Positions 44,659-52,847 of a stretch of 64,000 nucleotides of DNA are shown here, in pieces. The stretch covers positions 1,888,001-1,952,000 of the forward strand of contig NZ_JAJONE010000001.1 in the NCBI RefSeq assembly GCF_024700075.1. The letters are read 5' to 3'. The position numbers and the translations under genes were made by a program. The stretch's first letter is position 1. Every line of letters begins with the position of its first letter. Source of the DNA: Hymenobacter sp. J193. Lineage in GTDB: Bacteria > Bacteroidota > Bacteroidia > Cytophagales > Hymenobacteraceae. The notes beneath the pieces were generated by a model. That model worked only from the letters and a program-made list of their open reading frames with translations. It searched no databases and was not told the origin of the DNA.

Positions 44659-45126
44659 CTACTGCGCAGCTGCCGTTTGCGGTTCACTCACCAGCTTGAC
44701 GCTGGCTGAATTGATGCACAGGCGTAGGCCGGAGGGCGGCGGGCCGTCGGGGAATACGTGTCCCTGGTGGGCATCGCAGGCGTTGCAGAGCACTTCCACC
44801 CGCGTCATGCCGTAGCTGGTGTCTTTCTTGTATCGCAGGGCATTGTCCTTGACGGGCTGGGTGAAGCTGGGCCATCCGGTGCCCGACTCGAACTTGGTGC
44901 GCGAGTCGTAGAGCGGGGTGCCACAGCACGCGCAGGCGTAGAGGCCGGCTTCGTGGGCTTCGCAGTACTCGCCGGTGAAAGCCCGCTCGGTGCCGTGCTC
45001 CCGCGTGACGTGGTACTGCTGGGGCGTGAGCAGCTGGCGCCACTCTTCGTTGGTTTTTTCTACGCGCTTATCGGGAGCCGGGCTGCCGTGGTTGGCCAGC
45101 CGGATAACGTCGTTCCAGGTTTGCAT
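44659..45126 (-). CDS. msrB: peptide-methionine (R)-S-oxide reductase MsrB
   Basis: Reduces methionine-R-sulfoxide in proteins. 155 residues with zinc-site CxxC pairs CACCGTPLYD (~72) and CNACDAHQGH (~118), and the catalytic Cys in RLCINSASV (~139). It lacks an obvious signal peptide, so it should be cytoplasmic. MsrA is not linked. The start is ATG 45126. This is a single-gene unit ending at the terminator at 44604-44642. Confidence 0.95.
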   Translation of the reverse strand: MQTWNDVIRLANHGSPAPDKRVEKTNEEWRQLLTPQQYHVTREHGTERAFTGEYCEAHEAGLYACACCGTPLYDSRTKFESGTGWPSFTQPVKDNALRYKKDTSYGMTRVEVLCNACDAHQGHVFPDGPPPSGLRLCINSASVKLVSEPQTAAAQ

Positions 45127-45189
45127 ATCAAAAGGAAATGTTCGGTTGAAAGTCTTCTGAAAAACGCGAAACGGGCAGGCAAGTTTACG

Positions 45190-46128
45190 CTATGGCTGAA
45201 GTTGGAGCGTAAAGTCGTCCCGTACGCGCCAATAGCGCCATTCTTGCCGGGCAAACTTCAAAAAGGAAGTGGGTGCCGATGCAAAGTCTTTTTCTGTTTC
45301 GTACCGGCCAGCATACAGTTCGTACCCGTTAGGAGCGGCTAAATCCCGCGGATTAATGCTATCTAGACAGCAAGGGTTGTCGGGGGCGCGCTGGCCAACC
45401 GGAATGGAATCATACTGCACGACAGTTTGGCCGCGTAGCGCATATTTGCGTGGCCCTTCCCGCATAATCAGCTTCAGCGCGGATGGACTGACGTCGCTGC
45501 GGCAGCTTATCATATACACCACGGTGGTTTCTGTCAGTCCGTCCTTGTCAAGGTCGGTGATGGAAGTTGAGTTGGGCAAGGTGCCTATCCACCTATCCCA
45601 AGAGCATTTATCCATAACATCCTGCATGCGCCAGACTTCCTGCCAGGATTCGCCCACGCGGCGGTACTGCCGGATATGCAGCCACGCCGTAGCAGCATAC
45701 AGGCGAATGTCGCCGTCTTCCAGAATGTCGCCCTCAAGGCTCCGGTCACCCGGTTTATAATCGTCTTTGGGCGGGGTGCGGGTCACAATCAGCAGCTGCT
45801 GGCCGGTAGCGTCGCGCCACCGCTTCATTTCCAGCACCTGCCCCGGCTGACGGATACCCACTGGCAGCACCGTATCGGGCAGTGAAGCTACCCCGGGCCA
45901 CGCGGCTTGCCGGGCCGCCCGGGAGGGCTCCATCGGTAGGGGCTCTTCCACGTTTTCCGCCGTATCAGCCTTGGGAGCCGATGGCAGCGGAGCCGGCTGC
46001 CACACTTCGGTGGCTGGCTTTGAAGGGGTTGATGGTGAAGAGCTGGCAGCTTGTTTCGGTGCCTGCTCGCAGGCCGCTACCAGCAACAGTAGCACTAGAC
46101 TTCCAAATCGTATTGGTTTAGGTATCAT
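45190..46128 (-). CDS. lipoprotein of the M949_RS01915-like family
   Basis: 312 residues from ATG 46128. Lipobox LLLLVAAC, then a Ser/Pro/Ala-rich linker (~25-75) and a beta-rich domain. The segments TSITDLDKDGLTETTVVYMISCRSDVS (split near ~200-226) and LKLIMREGPRKYALRG resemble the family named for surface polysaccharide biosynthesis in Flavobacteria. The family name rests on my memory of the motif and should be taken as tentative. Located in the periplasm or outer membrane. Divergent from nnr, with about 46 bases between starts. Confidence 0.65.
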   Translation of the reverse strand: MIPKPIRFGSLVLLLLVAACEQAPKQAASSSPSTPSKPATEVWQPAPLPSAPKADTAENVEEPLPMEPSRAARQAAWPGVASLPDTVLPVGIRQPGQVLEMKRWRDATGQQLLIVTRTPPKDDYKPGDRSLEGDILEDGDIRLYAATAWLHIRQYRRVGESWQEVWRMQDVMDKCSWDRWIGTLPNSTSITDLDKDGLTETTVVYMISCRSDVSPSALKLIMREGPRKYALRGQTVVQYDSIPVGQRAPDNPCCLDSINPRDLAAPNGYELYAGRYETEKDFASAPTSFLKFARQEWRYWRVRDDFTLQLQP

Positions 46129-46174
46129 AGCTCCAAGAACCAACTATTTCCATAAAGACATACGGCCCATTACC

Positions 46175-47683
46175 ATGAAAATCCTTTCCGCTGCCCAAAC
46201 CCGCGCCCTCGACCAGGCAACCATCCAGGCCGAGGGCATTACGTCTGTGGACTTGATGGAACGGGCCGCCGCTGCTTTCACCGAGTGGCTGCTGAACCGG
46301 TTGAGCGTCGGGCGGGAAGTAAACATCTTCTGCGGACCCGGCAACAACGGCGGCGACGGACTAGCGGCGGCGCGCTTGCTGCACCAGGCCGGCCAGCCGG
46401 TGCGCGTGTGGCTGCTGCCGCCCGCCCGCCACTCTGCCGACTTCACCGCTAACCGCCACCGCCTGCCCCCGGAAGTTCCATGCGCGGAGCTGAACACCCG
46501 CAGCCTGCCGGATCTGCCGGCTTCGGCGGTGGTGGTAGACGCCCTGTTCGGGACGGGCCTGAGCCGGCCGCTGAGTGATGATGCTGCCGCAGTAGTGCAA
46601 CACCTCAACAGCTCCGCTGCCTCCATCGTGGCCGTGGATATGCCCTCGGGCCTGCTGACCGACGCGCCCCAGCCCGCCGACAGCGTGGTGGTGCGGGCGC
46701 GGTACACCGTCAGCTTTGAGCTGCCCAAGCTTGCTTTCTTTTTGCCGCAGAACGCGGAGTTTGTGGGCATCTGGGAAGTGCTGCCGATTGGCCTGGATGC
46801 CGGGGTTATCCACAATACCCCTGTGGATAACCACACTATCGACTTAAAACTGTTGACAAACCGCCTGCCGGTGCGGCAAAAGTTCGGACACAAGGGCACC
46901 TATGGGCACGCGCTGCTGCTGGCGGGCAGCTACGGTAAGGTGGGTGCGGCGGTGCTGGCCGCCCGGGCCTGCCTGCACGGTGGCGTGGGGTTGCTCAGTT
47001 TAGGCGTGCCTACAATCGGCTACGATATCGTGCAAACAGCGGTGCCGGAGGCTATGGCCCTCCCGCACATCGGGCAAGAGCACGTGGCCTCTTTGCCCGA
47101 ACTGGCGCCGTACTCTGCCGTAGGCATCGGTCCAGGTTTGGGGCAGCATGACGACACCCGCGCCACGCTGGAAAAGCTGCTGCGCGAGGCCACCGTGCCG
47201 CTGGTGCTGGATGCCGATGCGCTGAACCTGCTGGGAGCCCACCGCCCGCTGCTGGATCTGCTGCCGCCTGATGCTATCCTCACGCCCCACCCCAAGGAGT
47301 TTGAGCGCCTCACCCAGCCTGCCCACCACGACTACCACTGCCTGGAGCTGCTGCGCGCGTTTTGCCACCGGCATCAGTGCTACGTGGTGCTGAAGGGCGC
47401 CCACACCTGCGTAGGCACTCCTACTGGTAACTTGTACTTCAACACCACCGGCAACGCAGGCATGGCCACCGGTGGCAGCGGCGACGTGCTGACGGGCCTG
47501 CTCACGGCGCTACGGGCCCAGAAACTATCGGCGCTGGATGCCTGCCTGCTGGGCGTGTATGCCCACGGCCGCGCCGGCGACCTAGCCGCGCAGCAGTTGG
47601 GCGAAATGGGCCTGGCCGCCGGCGACATCGTGACGCACCTGGGGCCGGCCTTGCAGGAGCTGGTAACGCCCAGCGGTTTCTGA
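46175..47683 (+). CDS. nnr: bifunctional NAD(P)H-hydrate repair enzyme (epimerase + dehydratase)
   Basis: Repairs hydrated NADH/NADPH. 502 residues: the N-terminal YjeF epimerase domain (~1-215; FCGPGNNGGDGLAAARLL and VDALFGTGLSRPL) and the C-terminal ADP/ATP-dependent dehydratase (~225-502; GHALLLAGSYGKVGAAVLAA, the GIGPGLGQ region near ~315 and TGNAGMATGGSGDVLTGLL near ~432). Order and length are those of bacterial Nnr. Cytoplasmic. The start is ATG 46175, with upstream in-frame codons rejected because they run into the divergent lipoprotein gene. Confidence 0.95.
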   Translation: MKILSAAQTRALDQATIQAEGITSVDLMERAAAAFTEWLLNRLSVGREVNIFCGPGNNGGDGLAAARLLHQAGQPVRVWLLPPARHSADFTANRHRLPPEVPCAELNTRSLPDLPASAVVVDALFGTGLSRPLSDDAAAVVQHLNSSAASIVAVDMPSGLLTDAPQPADSVVVRARYTVSFELPKLAFFLPQNAEFVGIWEVLPIGLDAGVIHNTPVDNHTIDLKLLTNRLPVRQKFGHKGTYGHALLLAGSYGKVGAAVLAARACLHGGVGLLSLGVPTIGYDIVQTAVPEAMALPHIGQEHVASLPELAPYSAVGIGPGLGQHDDTRATLEKLLREATVPLVLDADALNLLGAHRPLLDLLPPDAILTPHPKEFERLTQPAHHDYHCLELLRAFCHRHQCYVVLKGAHTCVGTPTGNLYFNTTGNAGMATGGSGDVLTGLLTALRAQKLSALDACLLGVYAHGRAGDLAAQQLGEMGLAAGDIVTHLGPALQELVTPSGF

Positions 47684-47691
47684 AGTCTGTC

Positions 47692-48597
47692 TCACCCCAG
47701 CAGCCAGCAGGCAGTCAGCCACGGCCCCAGCATCACGGCGTCGGCCAGCAGGGCGTAGTAATAGTCGGAGCGGGTTTCGCGGGCAAAAATGACGACCAGC
47801 GCGGCCAGCACCAGCGGCAGCGTGAATACGCCGAGCGGCGCGCCGGCCAGGCCCGGGGGAACCAGCAACGCCGCTCCCAGCAAGGTCAGCAAGGCCAGTC
47901 CCTGCGCCGCCCGGATGCCAAATACGCCGGGAAAAGTGCGTGTGCCGCTCAGGTGGTCCTTGGTGTAGTCGCGGATATCGAATACGAAGGTGAGGGCCAG
48001 GATGAACAGGAAGCACCGCCCAAACAACACCAGCACCACCGGATCGGCCAGCAGCTTGCCCAGGTGCAGGGCCGGCAGCCACACGCTCACCGCGGCCCAC
48101 ACGTAGGCAATCAGAAAGCCTTTGAGCAAGGGCACCTCCCGCAGGCTGTGCCACCGCTGCCGCCAGTGCACTATCGGCAAAGAATAGAACACCGACACGG
48201 CCGCCAGATGCCCCAGAAACGCGAGCAGATGCCAACTCAGCTCGACCACAAACAACCAACCGGCGCAGGCCAGGCTCAACAAAGCCAAAGCCAGTAAAAC
48301 CCGTCGGTGGGCCAGCATCCAGCGTTTGCGCGCCGAGAGCAGCGTTGGCTGGGCATACTTGTAGGGCAGGATGCTGTCGAGATTATACAGGAACAGCGTG
48401 GCCGCGAAAACAAACAGCCCCAGGCGCGGCGGCAATGGCCGCTGCCAGAACAGATAGGTAGACGCGGTAAGGCTGGCCGCCGCTGCCGCCACCAGCACGC
48501 TGCTGTAAAGCAGTGCATCTACGGCGGGCCTGATGGCCGCAGGCAGCCAGGCCGGCGCGGAAGCCGCAGGCGGAAAAGAAGTGTCGGCTGAATCCAT
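47692..48597 (-). CDS. UbiA-like prenyltransferase family membrane protein
   Basis: About 301 residues with eight or nine hydrophobic helices. FVFDIRDYTKDHLSGTRTFP (~205-224) matches the second Asp-rich motif of UbiA-family prenyltransferases. The first motif is less clear: NLDSILPYK near ~72 lacks the usual NDxxDxxxD. It may therefore be a divergent, possibly non-catalytic member. The partner substrate is unknown. It is convergent with nnr (eight bases between stops) and downstream of the DUF6766 gene on the same strand. Confidence 0.72.
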   Translation of the reverse strand: MDSADTSFPPAASAPAWLPAAIRPAVDALLYSSVLVAAAAASLTASTYLFWQRPLPPRLGLFVFAATLFLYNLDSILPYKYAQPTLLSARKRWMLAHRRVLLALALLSLACAGWLFVVELSWHLLAFLGHLAAVSVFYSLPIVHWRQRWHSLREVPLLKGFLIAYVWAAVSVWLPALHLGKLLADPVVLVLFGRCFLFILALTFVFDIRDYTKDHLSGTRTFPGVFGIRAAQGLALLTLLGAALLVPPGLAGAPLGVFTLPLVLAALVVIFARETRSDYYYALLADAVMLGPWLTACWLLG

Positions 48598-48657
48598 ACC
48601 CACCGGGGGCGCAGCTAAGAAGGCCCGTCAGGAGGCGAAGATACGCAGGCGGCCGGC

Positions 48658-49341
48658 TCACTGACCGGTTTCGGTATGGCTGGTATCTACGGGCTTGGAC
48701 TGGGGCGAGCCTTTCTGCCGCAGGAAGATGGACAGGCCCACAATGGAAACGATGGACAGGAACTCGCTCTGCCAGTTCTGAAACGACTCAAACCAGAACC
48801 GGCTGGTGCCCAGATACTGCCAGATCGTGATAATGGGCTTCCCTTCGTGCTGCTGCTCGATGTTGTAGACCTCCGTGCCACCCTTGGCGTGCAGCCATAC
48901 GGAGGCAAAGAAAAGCAGCAGAAAGGCCAGCGTGAGGGAATGCTTATACAAGGCCAGCTGCCAGCCCCCGCGCTTCACCGGGCCGGGCGCATCTTCCTGA
49001 TACGGGTTAGGCTCCCGGTCCACTTCTTGCTCTTCATAGAGCTTTTTCGACTCCGAGGAACCCTTCTGCCGCAGCCAGATGGTGAGCAGCACGTAGAGAC
49101 CCATCTGCAGGAACTCGCTTTCCCAGTTCTCAAATGTAGCTTCCAGGAAGTGCCCTGAGCCCAGATACTGCCCGAGGGAAAGGGCCGGCAGCTGCAGCTG
49201 CGCCAGCTCGTCGTTGTATTCGTGCCAGCCAGTAAGCGCCTGCCCTACCAGCGTGGCCAGGACCAGCACGGTGCCTACCAGCAGCAGGCTGTTCTCATAC
49301 AGAAACCGCAGAACGGAACTTTTGGGTGGTTTCGAGGGCAT
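48658..49341 (-). CDS. DUF6766 family membrane protein
   Basis: 227 residues. Two copies of a ~100-residue unit are visible: a hydrophobic helix, then QYLGSGHFLEATFENWESEF and a second helix ending in LRQKGSSESK, repeated as QYLGTSRFWFESFQNWQSEF and LRQKGSPQSK. Each unit has two membrane helices, giving four in total. Function unknown. ATG at 49341 precedes the first helix; ATG 49362 is possible. A strong terminator of the upstream ppa gene separates it. Confidence 0.8.
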   Translation of the reverse strand: MPSKPPKSSVLRFLYENSLLLVGTVLVLATLVGQALTGWHEYNDELAQLQLPALSLGQYLGSGHFLEATFENWESEFLQMGLYVLLTIWLRQKGSSESKKLYEEQEVDREPNPYQEDAPGPVKRGGWQLALYKHSLTLAFLLLFFASVWLHAKGGTEVYNIEQQHEGKPIITIWQYLGTSRFWFESFQNWQSEFLSIVSIVGLSIFLRQKGSPQSKPVDTSHTETGQ

Positions 49342-49397
49342 ATCAGCCCGTACGTAGCCCATCGGTAAAGGGTACGGCGGAGCTTCCTTCTGCCAAC

Positions 49398-49440
49398 GCA
49401 AAACGTCCCCGCCCGGCACCAGGCCAGACGGGGACGCTTT
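49398..49440 (-). terminator. terminator after ppa
   Basis: CGTCCCCG / CGGGGACG stem across a ~17-base loop, followed on the minus strand by TTTTG. It lies 15 bases beyond the stop codon. Confidence 0.7.
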
Positions 49441-49454
49441 GCATTGGCAGCGAC

Positions 49455-50033
49455 CTACAGCTCCACGCCGGCCGACTGTGCGGCATCCTGCGTGGTGTGC
49501 CCAAAGGTTTCGTTGTAGAGCGCAATGCTTTTTTCCACAATCCGGTAGGCTTCCTCACGTCCCATAAAGCGCTCCACCGTTACTTGTTTGTGCTCCAAGG
49601 CTTTATAATCCTCAAAGAAGCGCTGCATTTCGCGCAGGGTGTGCGGGGGCAGGTCGTCGAGGTCGTTGTAGTGGTTCACGGAAATGTCGTGGGCAGCTAC
49701 GGCAATGATTTTGTCGTCTTCCTCGTCGCCGTCAATCATCTGCATCACCCCAATCACCTTGGCTTCTACCAGGCACATGGGCACGATGTCCACGGAGCAC
49801 AGCACCAGGATATCGAGCGGGTCGTTGTCGTCGCAGTAAGTGCGCGGAATAAAGCCGTAGGCGGCGGGGTAATGCACAGCCGAGAACAGCACGCGGTCCA
49901 GCTTGAGCAGGCCGCTTTCCTTGTCGAGCTCATACTTGCCTTTCGAGCCTTTCGGAATTTCAATGATGCCATTTACTACGTGGGGGGCGTCTTCGCCGCG
50001 CGCTACGTCGTGCCAGGGGTTAAAGTGGGCCAT
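49455..50033 (-). CDS. ppa: inorganic diphosphatase (family I)
   Basis: Hydrolyses pyrophosphate, pulling biosynthetic reactions forward. 192 residues with family I motifs: [14 protein letters not shown] (~25-38), the [24 protein letters not shown] active site (Asp ~68-73), and [10 protein letters not shown] (~106). Cytoplasmic. The start is ATG 50033. The C-terminus has a short tail beyond the usual fold. It is a single-gene unit between pafA and the DUF6766 gene. Confidence 0.95.
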   Translation of the reverse strand: MAHFNPWHDVARGEDAPHVVNGIIEIPKGSKGKYELDKESGLLKLDRVLFSAVHYPAAYGFIPRTYCDDNDPLDILVLCSVDIVPMCLVEAKVIGVMQMIDGDEEDDKIIAVAAHDISVNHYNDLDDLPPHTLREMQRFFEDYKALEHKQVTVERFMGREEAYRIVEKSIALYNETFGHTTQDAAQSAGVEL

Positions 50034-50168
50034 TCTGATGATTCGGGGTTAGGTATTGATTTTTCGTTGTTTGTTGGTTGCCTGGTTCGTTGTTCGCTGC
50101 CGAATTTCATCAGAAAGACGCATCGTCTGCCTCCGAAAAACCGAAAACGACTTCCGAGAAAAAGCCGG

Positions 50169-51815
50169 CTACCAACCCAGTACTTCGGGCAGAGGCTGGC
50201 CGGTACAGCCGTTGGGTTCCTGGATGTGCAGCCACCGGGCTAGGGTAGGCGCAATATCGGTAATCTGGGCCGCGCGGCTGGACTCGCCGTGCTTTACGTG
50301 CCAGCCCCAGAAAAGTAGCGGCACGTGCGTATCGTAGTTGCCGGAGGAGCCGTGCGTGGTACCGCGGTTCACCGGATAGGTGTAGGATTCGAGCCAGCCC
50401 GGGGCCAGCACCACCAGCACGTCGCCGCTGCGCTTGGGGAAGAAGCCGTTTTCCAGGTACATGAGCATCCCGCTTTCCCAGTGCGACTTTTCCAGGTCTT
50501 CGGCCGTGATGGCGCGCGTGACGCCCGCAAACTGCAGCATTACATTGGCTACCTCCCGCTGAAAGGCGGTTACGTCCAGCTTCTTCTGGGCCAGCAGCGG
50601 CCGGTTCAGGTACACCTGCTGGTTTTCGAAGCTGAGCACCCACTGGCCCGCGCCGTGGCGGCGCACCAGCTCGTGCTGCAGAGAGTCGCGCATGAGACGG
50701 GAGCCCACATTGCCGGCGGGCACCCCATGCTCCACCAGGAAGTCGGGAGCGTGAGCCGCACCGTGGTCGGCTGAGAGGAACACCAGTGATTTTCCCTTGC
50801 CCACGTTGGCATCGAGGTAGTTGAGCAGGCGCTCCAGATCCTGGTCGAGGCGCAGGTACATGTCCTCCGCCTCGATGGAGTTGGGGCCGAAGTAGTGCCC
50901 CACGTAGTCGGTGGAGGAAAAGCTGAGGGCCAGGAAGTCGGTCGGGCCGCGCTGCCCGAGCTGCTCGGCCTGGATGGCCGCCTGGGCAAAGTCCAGGGTG
51001 AGAGTATTGCCGAAGGGCGTGTAGCGAATCAGCTCAGGGTTTTTGGCTTTCAGCGCGGGCAGATTATGCGGAAACACGGGCTTGTCTTCGCCTTTCAGCG
51101 GCGTTTCCCAGGCCATGTCGTCGGCGGTGCTTTCCGTGTACTGGCCTATGGGCAGCAGCGTTTCCCAGGGCTTGGACAGATACTGGTCCGTGAGCTGGCG
51201 GTTGTTGAACTGAACCACCCAGCCCGGCAGCGTATTCTGGTAGAAGGTACTGGTGATGAAAGAGCCATTGGCATTGTCGTACCAGTAGGCGGCGTTGGCC
51301 GCGTGCCCGGCCGGCAGGATGGAGCCCCGGTCTTTGATGCAGACCCCAATCACCTTGCTCTGGAAATTAGTAGCCAGGCGCAGCTCGTCGGTGATGGTGG
51401 TGGCAAGCATGTTTTTGGGCGACATCTGCCCGGCCGCCGCTGATCCGCCTACGGCTTTCACGCTCTTATCTTCCGTCACGTAGGTGTTCCTGCCTTCTTC
51501 GCGCACCCACCAGTTATTGCCCACAATACCGTGGACCGAGGGAGTGGTGCCCGTGTAGATGCTGGCGTGGCCCGGCCCGGTGTAGGTGGGCACGTAGTTG
51601 TAGTGGGTATTCTCGTAGCTGAAGCCCTGGCTGAGCAGGCGCTTAAAGCCCCCGTTGCCATACTTTTCCCAGTAGCGGTACAGGTAGTCGTAGCGCATCT
51701 GATCTACCACGATGCCAACCACGAGCCGGGGCCGGTCGAGCGGAGCCGTCTTTTTCTGCGCTAGCCCGGGCAACGCCAGCGCCGCCAGCAGCAGCAAACA
51801 CAAATGCTTTTTCAA
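50169..51815 (-). CDS. pafA: PafA-type alkaline phosphatase (Thr nucleophile)
   Basis: Periplasmic phosphomonoesterase of Bacteroidota, ~548 residues. A signal peptide (MKKHLCLLLLAALALPGLA) precedes VVGIVVDQMRYD (first metal-binding Asp), NYVPTYTGPGHASIYTG with the Thr nucleophile in the TYTG stretch (~78), VGNNWW (substrate Asn), CIKDRGS (Lys and Arg, substrate-binding), FSSTDYVGHYFG and FLSADHGAAH (metal ligands), and a His in TTHGSSGNYDTHVPLL. All expected catalytic residues are present. No ATG fits; TTG 51815 or TTG 51827 is the likely start. Unlike PhoA it uses Thr. Divergent from the HAD gene. Confidence 0.9.
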   Translation of the reverse strand: MKKHLCLLLLAALALPGLAQKKTAPLDRPRLVVGIVVDQMRYDYLYRYWEKYGNGGFKRLLSQGFSYENTHYNYVPTYTGPGHASIYTGTTPSVHGIVGNNWWVREEGRNTYVTEDKSVKAVGGSAAAGQMSPKNMLATTITDELRLATNFQSKVIGVCIKDRGSILPAGHAANAAYWYDNANGSFITSTFYQNTLPGWVVQFNNRQLTDQYLSKPWETLLPIGQYTESTADDMAWETPLKGEDKPVFPHNLPALKAKNPELIRYTPFGNTLTLDFAQAAIQAEQLGQRGPTDFLALSFSSTDYVGHYFGPNSIEAEDMYLRLDQDLERLLNYLDANVGKGKSLVFLSADHGAAHAPDFLVEHGVPAGNVGSRLMRDSLQHELVRRHGAGQWVLSFENQQVYLNRPLLAQKKLDVTAFQREVANVMLQFAGVTRAITAEDLEKSHWESGMLMYLENGFFPKRSGDVLVVLAPGWLESYTYPVNRGTTHGSSGNYDTHVPLLFWGWHVKHGESSRAAQITDIAPTLARWLHIQEPNGCTGQPLPEVLGW

Positions 51816-51878
51816 ATCAGCAGACAACAGGGTGAACAGCCCGGCCGCCAGGCAAACAGCGGCGGCTACGGGCAGGGG

Positions 51879-51886
51879 CAAAGATA
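51879..51886 (-). promoter_or_regulatory. -7 promoter element TATCTTTG for pafA
   Basis: Exact TAnnTTTG match on the minus strand, ~63 bases upstream of the proposed TTG start. No Pho-box-like repeat was recognised nearby. Confidence 0.5.
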
Positions 51887-52013
51887 CTGGCCCGGGGCCG
51901 GAGTTGCACCCCGGGCAGCCAAATTGGCGGACCGCGCGTACAGCCCGCGGGGCGTGGCCCGCTGCGGCAGGCCTGGCAGCCCCGGTAAGTGGCATCCCTC
52001 TCCCCTCCTGCTC

Positions 52014-52739
52014 ATGGCCGACTCTGCTCCCTACGCCCTCATTTTCGACATGGATGGCGTGCTCATCGACAACACCCGCTACCAGGCCCGCGCTTTTCAG
52101 CTGCTGTTCCGCGAGCATGGCCTCACTACCAACGCCCGTCGCCTGCTGGCCCGCCTCAACGGCATGCCGGCCACCAACATCCTGCAAACCGTATTCCGCC
52201 ATCCCGTGCCCAAAAAGCAGCTGGAGGAGTACGCCTCCCAGCGGGAGTTTCTCTACCGCACCCTCTACTGGCGCCACCGCCATGAGCTGCCCGGCCTCAC
52301 GGCCTTCCTGCAGGCTGCCCGCGCTGCCGGCTTCCGCATAGCCCTGGGTACTGGCTCCGCCCCCGAAACCATCGGCTACATCCTCGACCATCTGCACCTG
52401 CGTTCCTATTTCGATGTGATTGTGGGCAAAGCCGATGTGCCCAACGGCAAGCCCCACGCCGACACCTTTGCCGTAGCGGCCCGCAAGCTGGGGGTGCCAC
52501 CCGAGCAGTGCGTGGTCTTCGAGGATGCCCTCCTGGGCGAGCAGGCCGCTTACCGGGCCCGTATGCGCTGCATCGGTGTGAGTACTACGCTCAAGCCCGG
52601 CCAGTTCCAGGCCCCCCTCACCGTCATTAAGGACTTCACGGAACTCACACCCGAGCAGGTACTGGAGCTGCTGGAGGCCAATCCCACCACTCCCCACCCC
52701 GATAAGGTGCTGGCCCAGCGCCAGTACATGCAGCTGTAG
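52014..52739 (+). CDS. HAD family phosphatase, beta-phosphoglucomutase-like
   Basis: Cytoplasmic HAD hydrolase of 241 residues. Motif I is FDMDGVLIDN (~10-19, two catalytic Asp), motif II ALGTGSAPET (~113), motif III KADVPNGKPHADTF (~143, Lys), motif IV FEDALLG (~166, Glu/Asp for Mg2+). The helical cap follows motif I. The DGVLIDN form and cap size fit the PGMB/phosphatase group; the substrate (a sugar phosphate or a small phosphomonoester) cannot be read. The start is ATG 52014 and the gene is divergent from pafA. Confidence 0.9.
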   Translation: MADSAPYALIFDMDGVLIDNTRYQARAFQLLFREHGLTTNARRLLARLNGMPATNILQTVFRHPVPKKQLEEYASQREFLYRTLYWRHRHELPGLTAFLQAARAAGFRIALGTGSAPETIGYILDHLHLRSYFDVIVGKADVPNGKPHADTFAVAARKLGVPPEQCVVFEDALLGEQAAYRARMRCIGVSTTLKPGQFQAPLTVIKDFTELTPEQVLELLEANPTTPHPDKVLAQRQYMQL

Positions 52740-52769
52740 CGGCCTACTACCATTTCGCCCACCCACCAC

Positions 52770-52808
52770 AAAAAAGCCGCCGCCCTTACTGGGCCGGCGG
52801 CTTTTTTG
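52770..52808 (+). terminator. intrinsic terminator after the HAD gene
   Basis: AAAAAAGCCGCCG / CGGCGGCTTTTTTG stem with a ~12-base loop. It also lies beyond the stop of the convergent FG-GAP gene and could serve both. Confidence 0.9.
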
Positions 52809-52847
52809 TTCAAGACAGGTACTTTGGCCGGTACATGCGGCGGTGCT

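Noticed and set aside
51816..52769. N-terminal extension of PafA to 52769
   Set aside because: The extra ~318 codons overlap the HAD gene on the other strand and read as shadow sequence; the signal peptide marks the true start.
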